This document shows positions 50,101-64,000 of a stretch of 64,000 nt of DNA, one piece after another; within the stretch, counting starts at the first letter, position 1; every line of letters starts with the position of its first letter. Both the position numbers and the translations under genes were made by a program. The stretch comes from Larimichthys crocea (Eukaryota > Chordata > Actinopteri > Sciaenidae): assembly GCF_000972845.2 (NCBI RefSeq), contig NC_040029.1, positions 5,073,811 to 5,137,810 on the forward strand, read 5' to 3'. A model generated the notes under the pieces. It was not told the origin of the DNA and ran no database searches. It was given only the letters and a program-made list of their open reading frames with translations.

Positions 50101-53100
50101 GTCAGAAAATCACAGACAGCAGAGGTAGATGACGGAGGGTGACCGTAAAAAGTAAGCGACGACGCTTCATCCCAAAATATCTCCTGCAATGCCGTAGACG
50201 TCACAGATGGATTGTGTCGCTGAGGATGACTAATTCCTTTCTGAATGTGAGGTTTACATCGGTGGGTTTTTTAAATCCTGGACCTCGAGATGCACAGCTG
50301 TGCTTGCTTTTCATCTGTCGTCACCGATCTAAATAATAAAAAAAAAAAGGCGGGTGATTTACACCTGGCATGGCAGGTGAGTGTAATTAACAGTAATTAA
50401 CCAGCAAAGAGTTACAGAAGCGACTTAAAGCGAGTCAACGCGGTGAATAAGCGTTTGTACACGACTTGAAGAGCCTTGCATAGCTAAATTCCGCTCGTAG
50501 ACACGGGTACTGACTTTCAAACATCCGTCACTTCCACTCGGGTGTGCAGAGCTAAAAGGAAGTGAAAGAGAGCGTTCTGATGCCATGTCGCAGGAATTAC
50601 AATGATAAATCCTAAAGACCTGAGCAGGTACCAAGGACTCTATAAGAACAGCAAGGACAAAACTTGCTGCCACTGTACTGGAGATGCCCTTTACGGTCTT
50701 ATATTCTTAAATAGTGTTTTATAACAGTAGGCTCCTTTCAGAGAGGAACCAGACTTCTGCTTCCGATTATTATCAAGGCTGTGGGACAGTTATACCTGTT
50801 ATTTCATACTTCGAATGATCACTTGGATATATTGTAAAGTGTTCAAAGCTCTTCAATCTGTGACCCGAGCCCTTAATGCAGCTATCGTTTTGCAAGAAAA
50901 TGCCACTTACTCTGAAGTGTGCTTTTGCAGCAGGGCTATAGAATTCACGAGGGATCCTTACAAGAAAAATAAATAAATGTTAAACAGATCCTTCAAGCAT
51001 TCATTCATCTAATTTATTTGTAAATTCATCTCAAACTGTTACATTAAAGTGAATATAGGTGTGTAACAGTTCGTCAGAAAAGCCCGTCGTCATTGGACCT
51101 TTTTTAAATTAAGATTGTTTTCCAAAGAGGGAGATTTTTTTTTTCTGATGCACAACTAATCCATTCCCATTATGCATTCCATTGCGGGACAACAGTGTGA
51201 ATAACACATACAGAAGATTTTGTATGCATTACTTTTCCTCTGTGAACACAAATGCTGTTTAGAATTAGTAAGTAGTATGGTACTGGGACAATGCTAATGT
51301 GAAACCCAGAGCTTGGAACTTGTGATGTGATGCGTGTTGGGTTGTGAAAAGTCGATGATTAAAGCTGAATGTTTTGGGGAAATATATTTATTCAGCTCTG
51401 CAAAAAAAAAATTAAAGTATAAAAACTGCAATTTGTGGTATTTATGTTTGCAGATAAAACAACCAACAGACTCTAAAGCGTGTTAATTATTGAGCATTAA
51501 GAGATGTTTGGAGGTCGACTTTGGTACATTTTGGATAAAGCCAGGCTCGCTGTTTCACATTTTCAAATTTTTGTGCCAGGGTAGCTGCTAGCTCCAGCTT
51601 CATAATGAATATTGGAGAGTGGTACCAATCTTTTCATCTAGCCTAACTCGTGGAAAAGGAACAGTCCAAATATGATAATCAGAGGCCTCATCATCAATTT
51701 CACTTCAAAGCCGCACAATGAAACACTTAAACCATTCATTTTGTACTGATATATCAGTATCTGGTGTCAAACTTTTTTTTTTTTTTTAGGATTAATAAAA
51801 CATTCCATTCATTCCCTATCAGTGGATATTTCCTGTGAGTGAGCCCAGTATTTTTTTTTTTTTGGTGGAGAGCAGCTGGCTTTTTTTTTTTTTCCCAACT
51901 ACAGAAGAGCGAAGCAATTTGCTCAGTGGCAAAAGGTCAAGAGAAATGAGCAAGCTCTATCAAATCCTGAAAACGAATCCAGTCGGAGTCGAAATGCACG
52001 ATAATGTGTCGTTTTTAACAAGTGTTTTTAATTTTTTTCCCCCTATGACGTTTCTTTTTAAGAGGCAGGGAGAAGTGGTCGAGAAAGAGATGAGGAATTA
52101 CATGCAACAAAGGTCATGAGTCTTATTTGAACCTGTGGTCTACTTTTGTCCGCTGAGCAATCTCCTCCTCCTGAATATAAATTGGAGTGGGATTTGGCTG
52201 AAGGAAGTATGTTAGGTAGAGGAATTACCTTTGTTTCCACAAAGGGTCACCACGCCACTCTCTCCCTATCTCATCTGTCGAGGTTCAGCTGCAACTTGGC
52301 TGATATTTAAGATGCACTTTACATGCTCAAGGACTCCGATATTTATGTGACCCGGGACACTAAGCGTATTAAAATGTCGGCAGCCGCTGACAAAGAGTGA
52401 GCATCATTCAGCGGGGATGGGAATAAATGACCACGTAATGGCGCCGTCAAAACTAATTATGTCAAGCTCTTTTTAGATGACTCTAAAATGTTTGGCTTCC
52501 CATTCCGAAGTCTCTCGACTGCAAATGTTTCAAAATGCAGGTTGATTCTGCGTGCCCCCCTCAGGTCAATGGAAGCAGGTGCTCATGAATAAAGAGGATG
52601 TTAAATATGCGTGGAGTTATTAATTACAAGCCTGATATTTTTACAAGGTGTTTCTGCATTTTGGCTTTGCTCGCCGGGCACGGCTGTCAATACCTTTCTT
52701 CTTCTTCCTGTGCTTTGCCGTTGCTCGCCGTCTCCCTCCGACACCTTCTTTCTCCCAAGGTGGCCTTGCCGAGTTTTATCCTGCTGTCAAGCCAAAGCGT
52801 CCCAATGCAAAGCAGAGCGTCCTGAGTTTCTCCATGTCGCATGCGATTGTTTCATTGCGTTTCTTTGTGCCCGAGAGCCAGAATGATAAGATGAGAATGC
52901 AAATGCATTCAAAACAGTCACATGAATGACCTTTACCTGCCAACCAGTAGATATTCAGCAAAGTTTCTACCTCTTCCTCTGCAACGCAAACTTCTACAAA
53001 CTACATTCAGGTTACATTTTGAGGAAAAGTCAATGTTTCTATTCAACTCAGTTAGGAAATGCGGTGCTGCGTAAGGTGGAGGTGCGGAGGTCATCTCGAA

Positions 53101-56100
53101 CATGTGGTTTTTAGTCCAAAATTAAGCGTTCATTAATCATACTTTAGCTGCAGCTGCAATAATAGCACGGGATAATTGTGTTTGCCGTGCAAGGCAAACA
53201 CGATCAAAATAGTTTCATATAAGTGGAATTTGCAGGTGTCAGCTGAGGTGTTAGGATAATACCGTGCTGTTACTTACGTCTTATTCGGCCACGTGCAACT
53301 GTGAAGAAGACGGTGGGGAGAGGAAAAAGAATTAAGCGCTGGCTAGACACTGAGTTTTGAGAGTTGGGAATCTGAACAGCTGGTGGCTGGCATTCATCAC
53401 CACCACACTATCAACCCCTGCTAGTATGATGGTAATTCAGTGCTACGGGTGAATAGAAAAATCTCCTCATTGTGGCCGCGGCATTGGCGATGTCCTCAGG
53501 TTTCTCAGGGTAATGGCTCGCTGCTTGTCTTATTCAAGCATTCACGGAGAGAATGAAATCTAGATTTTGGGGAAATGGGCTGGAGCTGCATGACTTTGTG
53601 CGTAACAATAACCTTTTATGTTGAAGAAATTCTCCCAGAGACTATTTAAAAAAAAAAACTCCTCAGAAATTATCTTCTTGTCAAAAAAAAAAGAAACTCT
53701 TGACATTGTACTACAAGGGTAAAAGATTGTTGTTGCGTTCGGCGCGTCACAGGAGACGACTCCATGTCAAATTGGCATTTAAAATTCAGCCGCAGTGTTT
53801 TCTTCCTTTAATCGCCCTTTTAAATAAAGTCAAGTCGGGTTTAGTGTTTTGAAACGAGAAAAGCTTTTTGCCGCAAAGTGCTTTTTCAGACTCATGAACG
53901 GGAGAATAATATTAGAGAACACCTCAAAAACACATAAAAGTTCTCAGTCATCGCATTACCCAGAACATTTGGAGCTAGACAGGTGGGCACCTTGGGTTCA
54001 TTTGCCTCTGAGCGTTGTGTGAGAGTGAAAGGCAACAGAGACGGACAGTGTCATGTGGGTGGATTGGAGGCTAACCTGATGCTGACCAGCCCTCGAGGGC
54101 CCCCTCCATCCCGGGGGTCATGTGTCATTAACACAGTCTGATTTCGGTGGTAGACTCCAAAAACAGCAAAACATCGGGGACACTTTTCACGGCTGAGTGG
54201 AAAGCGCTCGCGGCCAAGCGCCTGTCCTCGCTTTGCCTCTTTCAGACGGAATAAGCACAAGGCAGGAAGGGAGGATTCCTCACAGACAGATGTGTGTGAA
54301 CTTACACTCACCTTATTTTGTTGGAAGTAGTTGCATGGGAATGTGTTGCTGAGTTAATTTAACACTTGCCGAGTTCAAATTGATGCAAAGACAAATGAAC
54401 AGTACAGACGCCGGAAACCACACATCTGGGGGATGGAGTCGACGTCTGCCTGTCCGTCTTCCTCAGTCATAGCGACGATCCTATTTTAAATTTAGATCAT
54501 GAGTCACACTGATAGGCGTGAAAGATCTGGAGTGAAAGCTAAATTACTGCCACAGAACCTGAACACAGAAGTGCTGAAGTTGCTGAAAGTAGAACACAAA
54601 AGTAGAGAGCTGTCAAGCTATAAAATTACACAGCGAAGGCTGGGTTGAAAAGATGATTACGGGCAATTATGCGGCAGCGAATGCCCTCTAAGGGGAGACC
54701 TTCCACATTTCAACACAAATAGCAATACCGTTTGGGCATCTGCTGTATTTGTTCATGACAGCTGTGATCTCGCATATGGATCCAATTAACCATAAGTGGA
54801 TCCTGTGTGATGAAAAGTATATATTACAAAGCATGAAGAGTGAATTCACCCATGCACAATCGGGTAATTTTTCATGACGTAAGTATCTCCATTCTTTGCA
54901 GATTTCAGGCAGAATTATTGTTATATTGCTTAGCATGTCACTAAACTAAGACATAAAACAACTTAACTTCAATCACACCATAGTTGATGTGTTAATATGT
55001 ATATTCCTTTTTAGTGCATTATCACCCACACTAATTTGTAGGTGGTGTATAATTACACTAGAATTATAGACTTGGATGAGAGGCGGGATATTCTGATCAA
55101 GGTGTACCTTGGCAAAAAGCCGGTCTGATCGTGATCTTAATTAAAACGTGGTATTATTATTAAGCTTCATTTTATTTCTTTAGCGCTGCCAGTCCCGTAT
55201 AGTTTGATTTAGTATTAGATATATCATAATCTGCGACTTGACTCATAGGAATTAATAACCTGAATACATGAGAGACCTTTAACCTTAATCCTGCCAACTG
55301 GAGAATTCACCGACGCTGGAGTTATACTCTTTGTTTTATCTCAACCTCCTCAAATTTGACATTCATCCATTGGGAATACGATATGAAACGCATCCGATTC
55401 AACTTTTGACAACTCGCTTTCAATGGATACTTCACAGAAGCCGCACAAACGGAACACTAATCACCTAAAAAAAAAAGCGTCAGCATCCACCTTTGATGTT
55501 TTCAAGCGCATTGTGTGTTTCAGTCCCCCCCCACGACACGCCAGTCTTCCTTCCCAGACAGGAAGTCATTACAGGGGCTCTCACCCCATCACAGATGGCC
55601 ATTTAACACATCGCTGGCAACTGCAAATGAAACCAGGAGTAGCAGCCGCTTGACTAGACCCGGGCCGACTTTGCACAAATGTTTATCCCTCACTCACCTG
55701 CTGTGCTGGGATGAGAGGTGCACTTCAACCTTGGCTCGATTCTCACTTTGCTTATTTATTTATTTCCATTTGTTCGTCGCAGGGAGCTGACACTTTGAGC
55801 TCAGTTCTGGAGGCGTGTGCAGCTGTGACGCTACCGATCCTTTACCCCGTACCTCGCCAAACAAACACCATTTAGCGTGGTTTAGAAGGAACGGGCACGG
55901 GCACGGACGAGGATTCGCTCATTTTGCCGTTTTGTAACTTTTTCTTTTTTTGCTTTGAGCAGCCAGCTGTTTTTTTTTTTCTTAAGTCTTCTTTTGCTGC
56001 CACCATCATAATTTGTAATAGCCATATCTGCCCTGTCAAGCTGCCTTAGCCTTTCGGTGCGTTTGGAGTTCCATTGGTGATAAAACAGATAAAGCCGACT

Positions 56101-57543
56101 TGACAAGTTAAAAATGAGAAAGCAATTGTGGCTGACACCCTGGAGACAGTCGTCCTCTCTCTCTCCCTCTTCCTCCCACCCTTTCTTGCTGTCTTCTGTT
56201 TGCTCTTGTTCTCTGGAAATGCCTTGCTTGTTATTTACCATCTCCACTGAGTAAAATATTAACGAAGATACCTCTTGAGGATGTTTGCAAGCGCTCAGCG
56301 ATACGACTGTAGCCCCGCTATTAAGGGAGAGAGCCTAAGCGCTGAGGAATGTAAACACAGGCACCTCTTCATTAGTCCCTTCGTATCATTCCACCACTTT
56401 GCATGTAATACAGTATGTTCGTTATCTGGTGTAGGAAGTTGTTGACATATATATTGTGATTGCCTATGAGTGTAAAGGTGTGAGGAAGGGAAAGGACTAT
56501 AACTGTGTCTGTTTTTTTTCATGCATGGGTTCAACTTTGTGTGGCAGAACATCCACCGAGCGCCTCACGTGCGGGAAAAATTCACATGAGACACGGGAGG
56601 GAAGAGGGGGTTGATAGAGCAGCCCTGGCAAGGCCCCGGGTGTCTAAATCACGCCTTGGAATGGACCCTCGGCGTGGCGATTGGCTGTCACGGCCGCAGA
56701 TGGAGGACGGCGCCCACAGGAAAAGGATAAACTGTCTGATAAGCGCACGGTGAGGTACAGGGCTTCTGCTGGCAGACAAGCTCTTGAGAGAGAGGCAGGG
56801 GAAGGGAGGTTGGGGGGGTGGGGAGGCGCAAGAAGATGGGAATAGAAAAGGAAAATGAGTCAAGAGGGAACAGGCAACAGATGAATCTCCATCTGTGTTC
56901 AGAGGCGAGCAGGGATAGTGGCGAGAAAACAAGCCAAACAAGCACTGAGGTGCGGCTTTGGTCTCATACCTTGTGGGTTTACCTCTCCGAAGGAGCACTT
57001 AAGTGCATTTTGATATTTCCCATTTCTTGTAATAATGAGTTGGGATGAGTGGCATCAATCATCTGCTTCAGAAACAGAGCAGCTTGTAGTGGTGTCAATA
57101 ACACAATGTTTATTTAATCAATACAAAAAAAATGAACAAATGGCAATGACTGACTGAGATGTCCTACGAAACGGACTACTCAATCATGCATTAGTATGAG
57201 TATTATTGACAGCAAAGTGAGGGAACGGAAATGCTAGACTGATCCCCGACCATGGGCTGCCTCTCACAAAGCGGTCACACAGATTTGGGATCATTCGTTG
57301 GGCTGCCCTTTGGCCAAGTTAACAGATGAACCTGCACAGACCTTTGGCCAAGCAGCCAGCCGGCGAATGAGCAAGTTAGCTTTTTTTTTTTTTTTCCTTC
57401 TCTCAAAGGCCAAGGCATAATGTCATGATGATGTTGTACTGCTGCCACACGTTTTAGGAAGGAGGTTGGGATGGATGGATCCACCATTTTTCTGTAACCT
57501 TAAGTAGTTTTCATCACTTAAATTAAACAGATAACAGTCATGG
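47141..57543. other. gene-free stretch, 10 kb
   Basis: No coding exon is supported. All open frames are short and lack splice signals or family resemblance. It holds simple repeats (TG at 47792-47809; T-runs near 51773, 51850 and 51880), a dispersed repeat fragment at 51535-51665 and AT-rich DNA. Parts such as 52270-52500 look like unique sequence and could be regulatory, but there is no direct evidence. Confidence 0.5.
51535..51665. repeat. fragment of the 5921-6261 repeat family
   Basis: AAGCCAGGCTCGCTGTTTCA, then GCTGCTAGCTCCAGCTTCAT, GAGAGTGGTACCAATC and TTTTCATCTAGCCTAACTCG follow the order seen in the common teleost element. No terminus is preserved. Confidence 0.65.
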
Positions 57544-57551
57544 ATCTAGAG

Positions 57552-57999
57552 CAGTGGTTCTTAACCTTGTTGGGGGTACCGAACCCCACCAGTTTCATAT
57601 GCTCATTCACCGAACCCTTCTTTAGTAAAAAATAAAATATGATTTTTTTACTGGTGCACAAAATGAACCGTGCATTAACATCACCTTGTTCAAATAACAA
57701 AACCAACACAGTGCATGAACTCACAACAACTTACCTCAGTGTGACTTCTGCTGTTGCCTTTGAGAGACCAGTTCAGATATGTGTGGCTTCACCTTGGCAA
57801 GTGCCAGTCTCATGTCATTTTCACAGCAAAGTCTGTTCCTTTTCTTAGTTTTTATGTCCAGCATCCTCGAAAACGATTACTCACAAAGATATGTTGTAAC
57901 AAATGAAATAAAAAATTCCAGGGCGGAGGCTCCACCGAACCCCTGAGACCGACTCACCGAACCCCTAGGGTTCAATCAAACCCAGGTTAAGAACCACTG
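57552..57999. mobile_element. hAT-like MITE, 448 bp
   Basis: Perfect 16-bp terminal inverted repeats CAGTGGTTCTTAACCT and AGGTTAAGAACCACTG. Eight-bp flanks ATCTAGAG (57544-57551) and ATCTAGGC (58000-58007) match at 6 of 8 positions, fitting an aged hAT target duplication. Subterminal CCGAACCCC motifs recur inside both ends. No transposase is encoded, so it is non-autonomous. Confidence 0.9.
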
Positions 58000-58007
58000 A
58001 TCTAGGC

Positions 58008-61000
58008 CTAAAATGTCTTTTCATTATGATCTGTTGAGAACTTTATTTTAAGAACTTTACATGTCCCCTGACTCTATAATCTACTATTTAAAGCTTTAGG
58101 TTTTCATAACACTTCATATCACATTAAGTTGAAGCTGAACGATAGGTAGCATGGTAAAGAATGTGTCTTTAAATAAACGTAATATTATCCCTTCAGTAAT
58201 ACAAAGGGATCTGTGAATGAATCCGAATACAAATACCTCCCAGATTGACAGAGTCCTGTCTTTGATTCCCGCAACCTGTTTTGGGTTAAGTGGCTTTTCC
58301 GCCTAAATCCAAGCTGTATGGAGTTTGGCTCTGGAAAGACGGTGCTTATCTCGTCATGTGGGTGTCTCTATGCAATATAACGTGAATTATAGAGTCACCT
58401 ATTATTGCTACATCCAATGAAGTGACCTTAAAGTGTTATTGCCCCCCTGAAGATGAGCGAAAAAGGAGAGGAAATAATAAAAAGATATAGCAGAAGCTGT
58501 TACCTACACTATATTTTATGTTTTTGTTTTTCTAATTTTGCTCATTTATTGGGGTCACTCCGTATAGATTAAAGAAGACATTTTTGTATCCTCTGTAAAT
58601 TCAATATACCGTACTGTAAATTGGAGCAATTATTAATGCTGTGTAATGCACAAACTGAAGTTACTGTAGAGAACGCCTCTGCTTTTTAGTTTCTGAGCTA
58701 GGCGTGTTTACTTTAATGCTGAAACACTTCCAAGAACTTTATCTTTAGCACAGTGTGATGGACATGTGCATGCTCCCGTTTGAACTTCAACTCCCAGCTG
58801 AAGCTGAAAATAAAGAAGAAAGTCAGCTGAGACTGGAGGTTTGCCCTCAATTAATCTTGTTATGTGAGCCATATATAGCCTGATAGACTGCTGGCTATCA
58901 GATGTTAATTGTGTCCACCTTTTTTTGTCTCGGAAACTTTAGGAACATTTCCTGTGGGCGTGTAATTGTTGTTGATCCTAACTTTTTAGTCTGGGATCTT
59001 AATGTCTTAAAATACCAGTTTGTAAGATTTAGGAGGGATCTATTAGCATATTAAGACATGAAATGTAATATTCACAAATGTTTTGCATTAGTGTATAATT
59101 GCCTGAAAAAATGAATTAAAGCAGCTTTGCCTATTACTTAAACTGCCCAGAAGCAAGTGGGTCGTTTTATTTTGATAGTTCCATACGCTGTGTTGTTCGG
59201 CAAGTTGTTCTTAGATACAGTATAACCGTCATTTTATTTCTCCACCCGTGCATAAACTTGAAAATGAAAACAATATTTTGCTACATGTCCATGTTTCTGC
59301 AGTATCCCAGGCCACCAAAGTTCAAGATCCTTGCACAGTCCTCCACACTGGTTCTTTAAAAAAGCAAATGTTTAATATTTAGGGCAAGTAAATTTCACCA
59401 TGGTGATGGCCTAGTACTTTTAGGAAATATATATAAATTGCAATATAATCGGAAAGGTATCGTCAAACAGAGAGGTTAGAGGGCGGGAGGCATTTTCTGC
59501 AACACAGGAGCATCACAGGCAGGAGCTGACATCTGATATCTTATACTATTAAGATGAAGGCCATCCTATTTTAGTCAAGGAGAGTCCCAATATCAACACA
59601 GTAAGGAGTTAGAGTTATGGAGACTTTTCACCACCTCCTCTGTGGCAGATGGGAACTTGTCATTCCTATAATATCTCCCACTTGGCGAAAAATAGCTACA
59701 GAAGCAGCATCGAACGTGGAAAAAATGACTGAAAAACTGGCACTTGGAAACCAAATAAAATCCAGTCAAACTAAAGCCATCAATTAAAAATGAGCTCGCT
59801 ACAAGGTTAACAATCTTGGGTTGGAGGATTTATGTTTTCATCAGTGTATAATGACCTGAAAATAAGAACCATTATGTTTTTGTTACATTCGATTGAGCCT
59901 TTTATATCTACAAACGCTGTTAGTCGTCTTCCACGAAGTTCAGTTAGACCAGCATGTTTCTACAATAGATCAAAATGGACAAACACTGTGTTCAACAGTT
60001 GGACTCACAATGTCTTTGTCGCTTTTCACAATGCGCGTTGGGTCAGGATCTCCCAAACAACCCAACCTGTAAACCCAACACTTTGTTGATAGAACCATTT
60101 TTTAGATTTACAGTGGAAACTCCAAAAAAAAATGAGTTATTGATGACAAATATCTACAACACAAAGCTCAGGACTTTGTTTTCTATTTTGACAGGTGTTG
60201 CTGTGCTGTGGGATCTCGGCAGAGATCGTTAAGGACTGTACAGGAAACATCTATAGAAACCTAGAGCAGAGACCAGAGCGCTTGACAGCTAAACGAAGAT
60301 GACCAATCATGGAGCCCTGTAGCTGGCACCACAGTAGAGACTTTACAGAGGGAAAGAGTCTGTGCTGCTGACTGCTTAGTTTAACCAACCAACTGTGACC
60401 GTGCATCTTGAGAAACTCTCAGAACCACTGCCTTATTCGAGAGTTTGAACATTGCTAATCACTGCTGTACCAGTACATTCATAATAAAACGGTTTTATCA
60501 TTAGTCAAGCCAAAAGAAATTTCAGTTTAAGTGGTTAAAAATCACATATCACTAAAACTGAATTAGCCTTCAAAACCCAACTAACTAACTACATGTTTTC
60601 AGCCTGAATTCACACTGTTGAGTCTCTATTATTCTGTTTCAATAGCAGCTAAATGAAGCTTAGCACGAGTTCAATCAGGAAGATTGCCTCATTCACAAAT
60701 CCGTGCCCTCTCTGCTCTTTTATTCAGTCCTCTTTCCTAATCAGTTCCAGCTGAAAATTCTCTTCCCATGAACCGCAGTTTGTTTGAGGGTGTCAGCTTG
60801 GAGTTGATTGCGGGGCGTGGGATCAGACATGCGGCCGCGCTTTATTGTGAAGGTTAAGTGTCGTTATATTGTGTGTTTGCGTTACAGTGTGTGTAACATC
60901 TTTCCTCCTTCCATGGTGAGGCTCGCCATCTCAAGTACGCGCACATACCACCACCTAACATAGAAATAATAGAATTGCGAAGGTGGGGTTCACTTCATAT

Positions 61001-64000
61001 TGTGCCAGAGACAACCTGGGAAGTTCAGAGACTTGAATGGGCATGAAACTCTACTCAAGGGAGCATTGGAAAACATCTGGTTGATTGATTAAAAACTCAA
61101 ACTCATGTTCCCAGGGAACATTTTGGCACTGTTTTTGGTCTCCACCAACTCTACTATTGTCATCAGCTAGTCTAAATGTTTCTCTCTCTTTTGGCTTTTG
61201 CTTGAAAATGACACTGATAACTGACAGCTAAGCAATGAGGTGGAGCTTACTATAAAGCTCTGTAAAGCAGAGGCACTTTACACTACAAGTGACTCTTCCC
61301 ACATTGTCATTTGATCCGTTGTTGTGATGAAAATATTGGTTGTAGCCGCTGACGTGAAGTGGAAGCTGAGGGTTATGCTTTGTAGAAACATTCAACACCT
61401 CTGTCTGTTCGCTTTTTTGGATTTTGAGTGAATTTTGGATACATTTCGAAGCTACAAAATATGATTTAGATGCCGTTTGCTGTACCAAAATGAAGTCATG
61501 ACTCATCTGTACTGTAGTATTTAGAGACATTTGTAGTGCACGATTCAAAAGAGTAGCTTTGAATACCAGATTTCTGAACTTCACACTAATACACTAATGA
61601 TATGTCCATGAACTGATGCTGGAAAGCAAGATGAAAACAAAAGGAGCAGAAATAGCCAGCAGTTATTCCCAAATCCCAATCCAAACCTGATTCAATGAGC
61701 ATAAATAATAAAAGAAGAGAACGCTTGCTGCAAAATACCAGCAAGGCATACGTCCCCAGCTTTATTGTCATGGGATAAAGGGTTTTTCCTCCTTTTTTTT
61801 CATGCCGGCTGTACATATTGATAGCAAAGCAGTTACCGGTAGATGGTGTTCACAGTGCCACAGTTTGGACACTTATTCAAGCAGCCCTCGGTTATATTGT
61901 ATGTCAGAAGATAGGATGTGCAATACTCTCAGACCAAGAAATGAATCCACGGAGATTTCTTTGTGGGCTTGTCCAGATAATCCTTTTGGTCAAAGAAAAA
62001 AGAAACCCTATGCTTATGCTTGAGGCGTCGAGGGGGATTCTCAGAGAGAAGGTAGTTTTCATTTCAATTTGCGGCCCCGTACTTGTGGTGTCTGTTTACC
62101 ATGCTGCGATCCAGCTTTGAGATATGGAGTGAGTGGCTGAGTCACTGAGGTAAAAGCACTTTAGGTAAATCTGCAACAAAACAAAACAAAGGAAAGGAAA
62201 GGTAGTAGAGGAGAGGTAAGGAGTGGACCTTATTTCAAGCATTCCTTGCGCAATTTACTGTCTAGGGAGGAGTAAATATCTCTTTTTCATTATTTAAGTT
62301 CCCTCGGGCTGTCAGCATCCAAAGCACTAAGATTTAAACTGAAAAAATATTGCCTGATGTGGTCTGAATGCTGAATAAAACTGAAACCATTTCCTTGTGA
62401 GAGATGTTTTCATGTTGGGATAGTGTGTGTGTGTGTGTGTGTTTATGCTTATGGGCATGCATACAGGCGTGTTTGTGTGTGACAAGGCACCGAGTTGCTC
62501 CCATTCCTAGAAGCCCCCCAGGCACCGGGGAGCATCTGCAGCCCTCTATTTTCCATATGCCCCGTGCCTCTCAGTCTCACTCAATCATTAATTCAGGGTG
62601 ATTATGAATTAACAAGCCACCATCACTCTTTTTTTTCCTGTCAGATCAGCTTGATTTTTTTTTTTCATTCCAATTTTATGATTTCAGCAAATAAAGGAGA
62701 ACTTAATTATGGTAGGCAAAGCCGTCTGTGGTGGACGATTCGGCGTGGTGATGATGCTGCGGATGCCGTTACTATAGTGATCCAGGATCCCTTTGGAGAT
62801 TCTAAGTGTGGGTGGAGAATAGAGGTGAAGGAGGGTGGGGTTCATGACTCAGATGACAAACATGGCACTCTAAATTCGGGCCGATTAGGCCGCCAAGTTG
62901 CATGGAAATGCAGCCAAAAGATTGTATAGTGTGTACTAAAGTGCTGCAGAACCACACACAATCTACAGCTTATACACTCATCCCTCCAAAGTTTGCATGA
63001 CCGTGATGATAAATCCTCCCCAGGTGGCAAACAGACCTCCCTTGAGTGGGCGAGGGTGGGGGACTCACTGGACAGATGCTTGCCAACACGGGGGCCTGAG
63101 CACAGCATCCTCCAGTTGAAGGGCGGTCTCCTTAATCACCATGACACCCCGCTGCTCTGTTGTTTTGGCAAAACAATGTCGAGGCAAACACAACAGCATA
63201 CGTGATGGGATATGTTCTGATTTTACAAGCTTCAAGCTGCTTTTTTTTTTCTTTTGACTCTGACACTAGATAACAGGAAATTCATGTTTCTTTCTTTTAA
63301 TATCGCAGGATCTAATAAATCTACACAGGCTCATATTATTAATAAAATCATGTTTTATTAATAGCTTGTTTATTAAAAAACACCTAGGTAATCATTTTCT
63401 GTTTCATGAGACTGATTTAACATCGTCTGAAATTCATATTTGAGAGGGAATTAATCGAGAAAAAGTCCCAGTTGTCTTATGTACTTTAATTTGTAGTTTA
63501 ACCGTCACTTTATTTTTTATTTTATTTAAAAAAAAAATATCAAAGTATGCACTCCTCTGCTCAGTTACAGCACATTATAGCACAGGGGTATTAATTATAA
63601 AAATCAGGCCTTTACTTAAATGGGATCATCTTTATTACCTTGTTAACTGTTTTGTCACAGAGAAAAAGAGAACAACACCTTGCTGGGCTACAAGCAATGA
63701 GGGTTTCACACAAATGCAATATCGAGGCACCGAGTTTTAAAACGAAAGTGAAGACTGTTAAAGTTAACAATCAGAAAAGCAAACACACTCCGTCTGACAC
63801 CTTAATCTGTCTGTCTCTCGCCAAGCAGAGGGATCTCCTGGAAAACAAATAAAACATCGGAGAAACTTGGAGAAATGAAACAAAATAAGATTTTTTATTA
63901 AGCATGAGTAATTCCTCTTTTTCCACAAACTTGAACTTCCTGCAGTTGTATCGCCTCATCCTCTCCTTTCTAAGGTCAAAGGCCAAACTGCAGTAGCTGT
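58008..64000. other. gene-free stretch, 6 kb
   Basis: No supported exon, RNA gene or mobile element. It holds a (TG)n run at 62422-62442 and a few A/T homopolymers. Open frames are short and unsupported. Confidence 0.5.
62422..62442. repeat. (TG)n microsatellite
   Basis: About ten GT units in the gene-free 3' part. Confidence 0.9.

Noticed and set aside
62495..62929. 144-codon open frame near the right end
   Set aside because: No family resemblance, no clear splice sites and ordinary composition. It is compatible with chance.

Overview
This window is genomic DNA from a ray-finned fish, most likely a spiny-rayed (percomorph) teleost. The evidence is spliced genes with GT-AG introns, abundant CA/TG and CT microsatellites, a CpG-island promoter, and short non-autonomous DNA transposons and dispersed repeats of kinds common in teleost genomes. 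Nothing prokaryotic or viral is visible.

Two protein-coding genes, both on the plus strand, are supported. The first spans 2766-41128 (coding part). It has 16 coding exons that join in frame into a predicted 1984-residue protein. I recognise it as frmpd4 (FERM and PDZ domain containing 4, also called Preso or Preso1), a postsynaptic scaffold. From N to C terminus it has a WW-like segment that looks degenerate, a PDZ domain, a FERM domain, an acidic and proline-rich region with a Homer-type PPxxF ligand, a conserved segment that corresponds to the LGN/GPSM2-binding region of the mammalian protein, and an unusually long C-terminal tail ending in a predicted helical bundle. As I recall it, the mammalian protein is about 1322 residues and ends in a PDZ ligand (ETTV). 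Here the reading frame runs straight past the matching point for another 700 residues.

The second gene (43822-46443 coding) has six compact exons encoding a predicted 264-residue protein. It starts in a CpG island carrying two NF-Y-type CCAAT boxes and an octamer. I do not recognise its family.

The layout is: 1-1800 upstream DNA; 1800-2765 a CT-rich promoter and 5' UTR region with short upstream ORFs; 2807-19209 a large first intron with repeats and a diverged tandem duplication; 19210-36093 the WW-like, PDZ and FERM exons; 36475-41128 two large 3' exons; 41129-about 42340 an AU-rich 3' UTR with paired Pumilio-type motifs; 42960-43200 a dispersed repeat; 43340-47121 the second gene; and 47150-64000 an apparently gene-free stretch holding a clear 448-bp hAT-like MITE at 57552-57999.

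I found no convincing new multi-gene system. The most interesting items are the long frmpd4 tail with a possible alternative donor at the PDZ-ligand position, the degraded WW segment, complementary CA and GT tracts flanking a frame-preserving FERM exon, and the unidentified 264-residue gene.
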